Assembly: GCA_020853175.1 (NCBI GenBank) | Contig: JADYZK010000210.1 | Span: forward strand, 1-7,991 | Length of the DNA: 7,991 nt | Reading direction: 5' to 3' | Source: Bacteroidales bacterium | GTDB taxonomy: Bacteria > Bacteroidota > Bacteroidia > Bacteroidales > F082 | Notes under the pieces: generated by a model | Databases searched by the model: none | What the model was told of the DNA's origin: nothing | Seen by the model: the letters and a program-made list of their open reading frames with translations, nothing else | Program-made: the position numbers and the translations under genes | Part shown: in pieces, positions 4,850 through 7,991 of the stretch | Layout: every line of letters begins with the position of its first letter | Numbering within the stretch: position 1 is the first letter of the stretch

Positions 4850-6769
4850 ATGACTACACAAACAGATATACAAACATTCCTCGATCAGGACCAGAAAAAA
4901 GACCTCCTGCGTTTGTTAACAGCCGGATCGGTGGACGATGGAAAATCAACCCTCATCGGAAGGCTGCTCTTCGACAGCAAGAAACTTTACGAAGACCAAC
5001 TTTCGGCCTTGGAACGAGATAGTAAAAAAATGGGTCACGCCGGCGAAAATATTGATTATGCCCTGCTCCTTGATGGCCTAAAGGCCGAGCGCGAACAAGG
5101 CATCACCATTGATGTGGCCTACCGTTATTTTTCTACCAACAAGCGAAAATTTATTATTGCCGACACTCCCGGCCACGAGCAATACACGCGCAATATGGTT
5201 ACCGGTGCCAGTACAGCCAACTTAGCCATTATCCTTATTGATGCCCGCAAAGGCGTGATTACCCAAACCCGACGACATACTTTTCTTGTTTCGCTGCTCG
5301 GCATTCAACACATTGTGCTTGCGGTAAATAAGATGGATTTAGTAGATTATAGCGAAACCATTTTCAACCAAATTTGTGATGATTATAAAAATTTTGTTAC
5401 CCGACTGAGCATCCCCGACATCTATTGTATTCCGCTTTCGGCCTTGAACGGCGACAATGTGGTAGATGATTCAAAGTTTATGCCTTGGTATCATGGACAA
5501 AATTTGTTGCAATATCTCGAAGAAGTGCATGTGGGCTCCGACCGAAATTTTGAAGATTTCCGTCTTCCGATACAAAATGTGTTGCGACCCACACTTGATT
5601 TTAGAGGATTTTCGGGAAAAGTAGCCTCCGGTATCGTTCGCAAAGGCGAAACAGTGATGGTGATGCCGTCGCGCAAAACCAGCGTCATCACCTCCATTTA
5701 TGGCAGCGATGGCGAAACAGACTATGCCTTCCCGCCTCAAGCCGTTACCCTCACGTTGGCCGATGAAATTGATATTTCGCGCGGCGATATGCTTGTGCAT
5801 CCTGAAAATTTGCCCCGCAACGAGCGCCAATTTGAAGCCATGTTGGTGTGGATGGACGAAACAAAGATGGACCCTTACGCCCAGTTTTTTATCAAACAAA
5901 CTACCAACACCACCCGTGCAAGAATTGACCATCTACGCTATCGGGTGGATGTGAACACTTTAGACCACAGTGCGTGCGAAGCACTTTCACTCAATGAGAT
6001 AGCCCGTGTTGCCATCACCACCAACAAACCTCTTTTTTTCGATCCTTACCATCGCAATCACAGCACGGGGGCTTTTATTCTTATTGATCCCATCACCCAT
6101 AATACTTGCGCTGCCGGCATGATCATTGACAAGCTCAACGCTTCCGATTTGCAGTCGCGCATCACCGATCCTGAAATCAAACGCTTGATTGACGGCGGCA
6201 AAAGCCTCATCAACCTTTCGGAGATGGAAAAAAGATACCATCAAAAAGGCGTTACCCTTTGGATCACCGGATTGCATGGAAGCGGCAAAAATATGTTGGC
6301 CTACCATCTTGAACGGCAACTGTTCGACAGTGGCGCAACCGTTGTATTGCTTGACGGAAGCACCATCAGAAGCGGGTTAACGCGCGAACTTGATGATTCT
6401 CCTGCCGATAGGGCCGAACAGATGCGCCGCGTGGCCCATATCAGCCGTATCCTCAACGATCAAGGTATTATCGTCATTTGTTCTTTCATTGCTTCGGAGG
6501 AACATTTGAGGCAACAACTCAAAGAAATCATCGGAAATGAACGTTTTCATCTCATTTTTATGGATGCCGACCTCGACTATTGTCGTGCCAACAAACCCGA
6601 ACTTTACGAAAAGGCCGAGCAAGGTTTGTTGCAATACCTGCCCGGTGTTGATGAAGTGTATGAAAAACCCGAAAATGCCCAACTGTGTTTCAAACCTATG
6701 GCAATGACTGAAAATATTGCTCTCACTATGAACTATTTACAGCAACACAAAATATTTCCGTTGGATTAA
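4850..6769 (+). CDS. cysN: Sulfate adenylyltransferase subunit 1 fused to an APS kinase-like domain (CysN/NodQ type)
   Basis: This 639-residue fusion combines the GTPase subunit of ATP sulfurylase (about 15-430) with an APS kinase-like domain (about 465-639), the NodQ arrangement. The GTPase motifs are intact: P-loop GSVDDGKS (26-33), GITID (84-88), DTPGHEQY (105-112), NKMD (160-163) and SALNG (197-201), followed by EF-Tu-like beta-barrel domains. It should couple GTP hydrolysis to APS formation by CysD. The C-terminal domain aligns throughout with CysC but departs at key places. Walker A is GLHGSGKN (474-481) instead of GxxGx[12 protein letters not shown] (500-507) stands for [16 protein letters not shown] (520-527) stands for DRKENIRR. 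FIAS (546-549) stands for FISP, losing the conserved Ser. ELYEKAEQG (584-592) stands for GLYKKARAG. Kinase activity is therefore doubtful. No frameshift is seen and the gene appears intact. The fold and fusion are sure; the second activity is not. Confidence 0.95.
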   Translation: MTTQTDIQTFLDQDQKKDLLRLLTAGSVDDGKSTLIGRLLFDSKKLYEDQLSALERDSKKMGHAGENIDYALLLDGLKAEREQGITIDVAYRYFSTNKRKFIIADTPGHEQYTRNMVTGASTANLAIILIDARKGVITQTRRHTFLVSLLGIQHIVLAVNKMDLVDYSETIFNQICDDYKNFVTRLSIPDIYCIPLSALNGDNVVDDSKFMPWYHGQNLLQYLEEVHVGSDRNFEDFRLPIQNVLRPTLDFRGFSGKVASGIVRKGETVMVMPSRKTSVITSIYGSDGETDYAFPPQAVTLTLADEIDISRGDMLVHPENLPRNERQFEAMLVWMDETKMDPYAQFFIKQTTNTTRARIDHLRYRVDVNTLDHSACEALSLNEIARVAITTNKPLFFDPYHRNHSTGAFILIDPITHNTCAAGMIIDKLNASDLQSRITDPEIKRLIDGGKSLINLSEMEKRYHQKGVTLWITGLHGSGKNMLAYHLERQLFDSGATVVLLDGSTIRSGLTRELDDSPADRAEQMRRVAHISRILNDQGIIVICSFIASEEHLRQQLKEIIGNERFHLIFMDADLDYCRANKPELYEKAEQGLLQYLPGVDEVYEKPENAQLCFKPMAMTENIALTMNYLQQHKIFPLD

Positions 6770-6804
6770 AAAATCAATGTCAATACTTCAAAAAATTAAA
6801 AAAC

Positions 6805-7782
6805 ATGAACAAAAAAGGACCCGTTTCACAATTCATTGAACACCATTACCGCCATTTCAATGCAGCGGCTTTGGTAGATGCCGCCAAAGGTTACGAAGCC
6901 CATTTAACCGAGGGTGGAAAAATGATGATTACATTGGCAGGTGCCATGAGTACAGCCGAGTTGGGCATCTCACTGGCCGAAATGATTCGTCAGGACAAAG
7001 TACACATCATCTCTTGCACAGGTGCCAACCTCGAAGAAGATTTGATGAATCTCGTGGCCCACAGCCACTACAAACGCGTGCCTAATTACCGCGATTTGAG
7101 TCCGCAAGACGAATGGGAGCTGCTCGAAAATCATTACAACCGCGTTACCGATACCTGCATTCCTGAGGAAGAAGCATTCCGTAGGTTGCAAAAACACATT
7201 GTTGACCTGTGGCAAGCTGCCGAAAGCAAGGGCGAACGTTATTTCCCACACGAATTTATGTATCAATTGCTCCTTTCGGGCGTGTTGGAGCAGTACTATG
7301 AAATTGACCCAAAAAACTCGTGGATGTTGGCCGCAGCCGAAAAAAACCTGCCCATCATCGTTCCGGGTTGGGAAGATTCGACCATGGGCAATATTTTTGC
7401 CTCTTATTGCATCAAAGGCCAACTTACCTCCACTACTATGAAGAGTGGTATTGACTATATGATATGGTTAACCGATTGGTACAGAAACAATTCGGGTGGG
7501 AAAGGAGTTGGATTCTTCCAAATTGGCGGAGGTATTTCGGGCGATTTTCCCATTTGCGTGGTTCCGATGATGTACCAAGACTTGGAATGGACCGATGTTC
7601 CATTTTGGTCGTACTTCTGTCAAATTTCAGATTCTACCACCAGTTATGGTTCCTATTCAGGTGCGGTGCCCAACGAAAAAATCACTTGGGGAAAATTAGA
7701 CATCCACACCCCGAAATTCATTATCGAGTCGGATGCTACCATCGTAGCGCCGCTTGTTTTTGCTTATTTACTTGGGATGTAA
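6805..7782 (+). CDS. Deoxyhypusine synthase family protein (function in bacteria uncertain)
   Basis: The 325-residue protein belongs to the NAD-dependent deoxyhypusine synthase family, which transfers an aminobutyl group from spermidine. Family blocks are FIEHHYRHFNA (10-20), MMITLAGAMSTAELG (40-54), SCTGANLEED (70-79), PGWEDSTMGN (187-196), GGGISGDFP (about 242-250) and GSYSGAVPNEKITWGK (282-297). Lys297 matches the lysine that forms the enzyme-substrate imine in human DHS, with Glu291 and Trp295 at the same offsets. However, the KHH motif after GGG in eukaryotic DHS is GDF here, and two Asp of the GSDSG block are Tyr281 and Tyr284. Bacteria lack eIF5A, so deoxyhypusine formation is unlikely. 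Homospermidine or another polyamine-type reaction is a reasonable but unproven alternative. It starts 35 bp after the cysN fusion and may share its transcript. Its stop codon touches that of the convergent kinase gene. Confidence 0.9.
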   Translation: MNKKGPVSQFIEHHYRHFNAAALVDAAKGYEAHLTEGGKMMITLAGAMSTAELGISLAEMIRQDKVHIISCTGANLEEDLMNLVAHSHYKRVPNYRDLSPQDEWELLENHYNRVTDTCIPEEEAFRRLQKHIVDLWQAAESKGERYFPHEFMYQLLLSGVLEQYYEIDPKNSWMLAAAEKNLPIIVPGWEDSTMGNIFASYCIKGQLTSTTMKSGIDYMIWLTDWYRNNSGGKGVGFFQIGGGISGDFPICVVPMMYQDLEWTDVPFWSYFCQISDSTTSYGSYSGAVPNEKITWGKLDIHTPKFIIESDATIVAPLVFAYLLGM

Positions 7783-7991
7783 TCAGTTTTTGGGCAAGAA
7801 AACGCTAAAAACGGTTTTGGTGTCTTCGGTGGAAACGAACGAAACTTTACCTTTTAGGTATTGCTCAGTAAACATTTTGATGCTGTAAGTACCAATTCCT
7901 CTTGCTTGATCTTTTGTTGAAAATGAACGCTGAAAAATCTGGAGTTGCACCTCCCGAGGGATCAGCGTTTCGTTTTTCACCCAGATTTCTA
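7783..7991 (-). CDS. Sensor histidine kinase, C-terminal ATP-binding domain (partial, runs off right edge)
   Basis: On the minus strand the frame is open from the window edge to a TGA at 7785-7783, giving 68 residues of a C-terminus. A GTG at 7980 is an internal codon, not a start: the frame continues upstream as EIW. The residues match the end of a GHKL/HATPase_c domain. IPREVQLQIFQRSFSTK is the F-box region with the ATP lid, ARGIGTYSIKMF is the G2 box, and GKVSFVSTEDTKTVFSVFLP forms the last beta strands. In full-length kinases this domain binds ATP and phosphorylates a His in the preceding dimerisation helix, sensing a signal and passing it to a response regulator. Sensor and HisKA parts lie outside the window. 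The position normally holding the D-x-G of the G1 box reads KNETLIP, so the Asp seems absent; the edge is close, so this is tentative. Confidence 0.85.
   Translation of the reverse strand, partial: EIWVKNETLIPREVQLQIFQRSFSTKDQARGIGTYSIKMFTEQYLKGKVSFVSTEDTKTVFSVFLPKN

Noticed and set aside
5471..5932. Minus-strand open frame of 153 codons.
   Set aside because: Antisense shadow within the cysN fusion gene; His/Cys-rich translation with no family signature.
6290..6292. Sequencing error as cause of Asn in the APS kinase Walker A.
   Set aside because: Several other kinase residues in the domain are also changed while the frame stays intact, so a single base error would not explain the pattern.

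Overview
This window most likely comes from a chromosome of a Bacteroidota bacterium. Coding sequence is moderately GC-rich and gaps are AT-rich. No gene has a clear Shine-Dalgarno sequence, and several genes are preceded by matches to the Bacteroidota -7 promoter box TAnnTTTG. One secreted protein carries a C-terminal domain typical of the type IX secretion system (T9SS), which is confined to that phylum. No rRNA, tRNA, CRISPR array, insertion sequence or phage gene was seen.

Layout. Positions 1-118 (minus strand) hold the first 39 codons of a membrane acyltransferase-like gene that runs off the left edge. A 466-bp AT-rich divergent spacer (119-584) follows, with one promoter candidate facing each way and a 12-bp direct repeat. 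Then come a small secreted T9SS cargo protein (585-1394), methylglyoxal synthase mgsA (1510-1938), and a tightly spaced plus-strand cluster. The cluster contains a WlbA-like nucleotide-sugar dehydrogenase (2104-3021), the 3'(2'),5'-bisphosphate nucleotidase cysQ (3033-3857), the ATP sulfurylase small subunit cysD (3918-4826), and a fused ATP sulfurylase large subunit/APS-kinase-like protein (4850-6769). A deoxyhypusine-synthase-family gene (6805-7782) follows 35 bp later. The window ends with the C-terminal ATPase piece of a sensor histidine kinase on the minus strand (7783-7991). Its stop codon abuts that of the deoxyhypusine-synthase-like gene.

Function. CysD and the CysN part make adenosine 5'-phosphosulfate (APS) from sulfate and ATP, with GTP hydrolysis driving the reaction. 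CysQ removes PAP and may hydrolyse PAPS. The WlbA-like enzyme oxidises a UDP-N-acetylglucosaminuronate-type sugar on the way to surface polysaccharide. The cluster is therefore either sulfate assimilation or sulfate activation for sulfated surface sugars. No APS/PAPS reductase, sulfotransferase or separate cysC is in view to decide.

The most interesting points are two. First, the APS kinase domain fused to CysN keeps the fold but has lost many residues that are conserved in active APS kinases, so it may be a regulatory pseudo-kinase. Second, the deoxyhypusine-synthase-like protein keeps the catalytic Glu/Trp/Lys block but lacks other conserved substrate-site residues, in a phylum with no eIF5A to modify.
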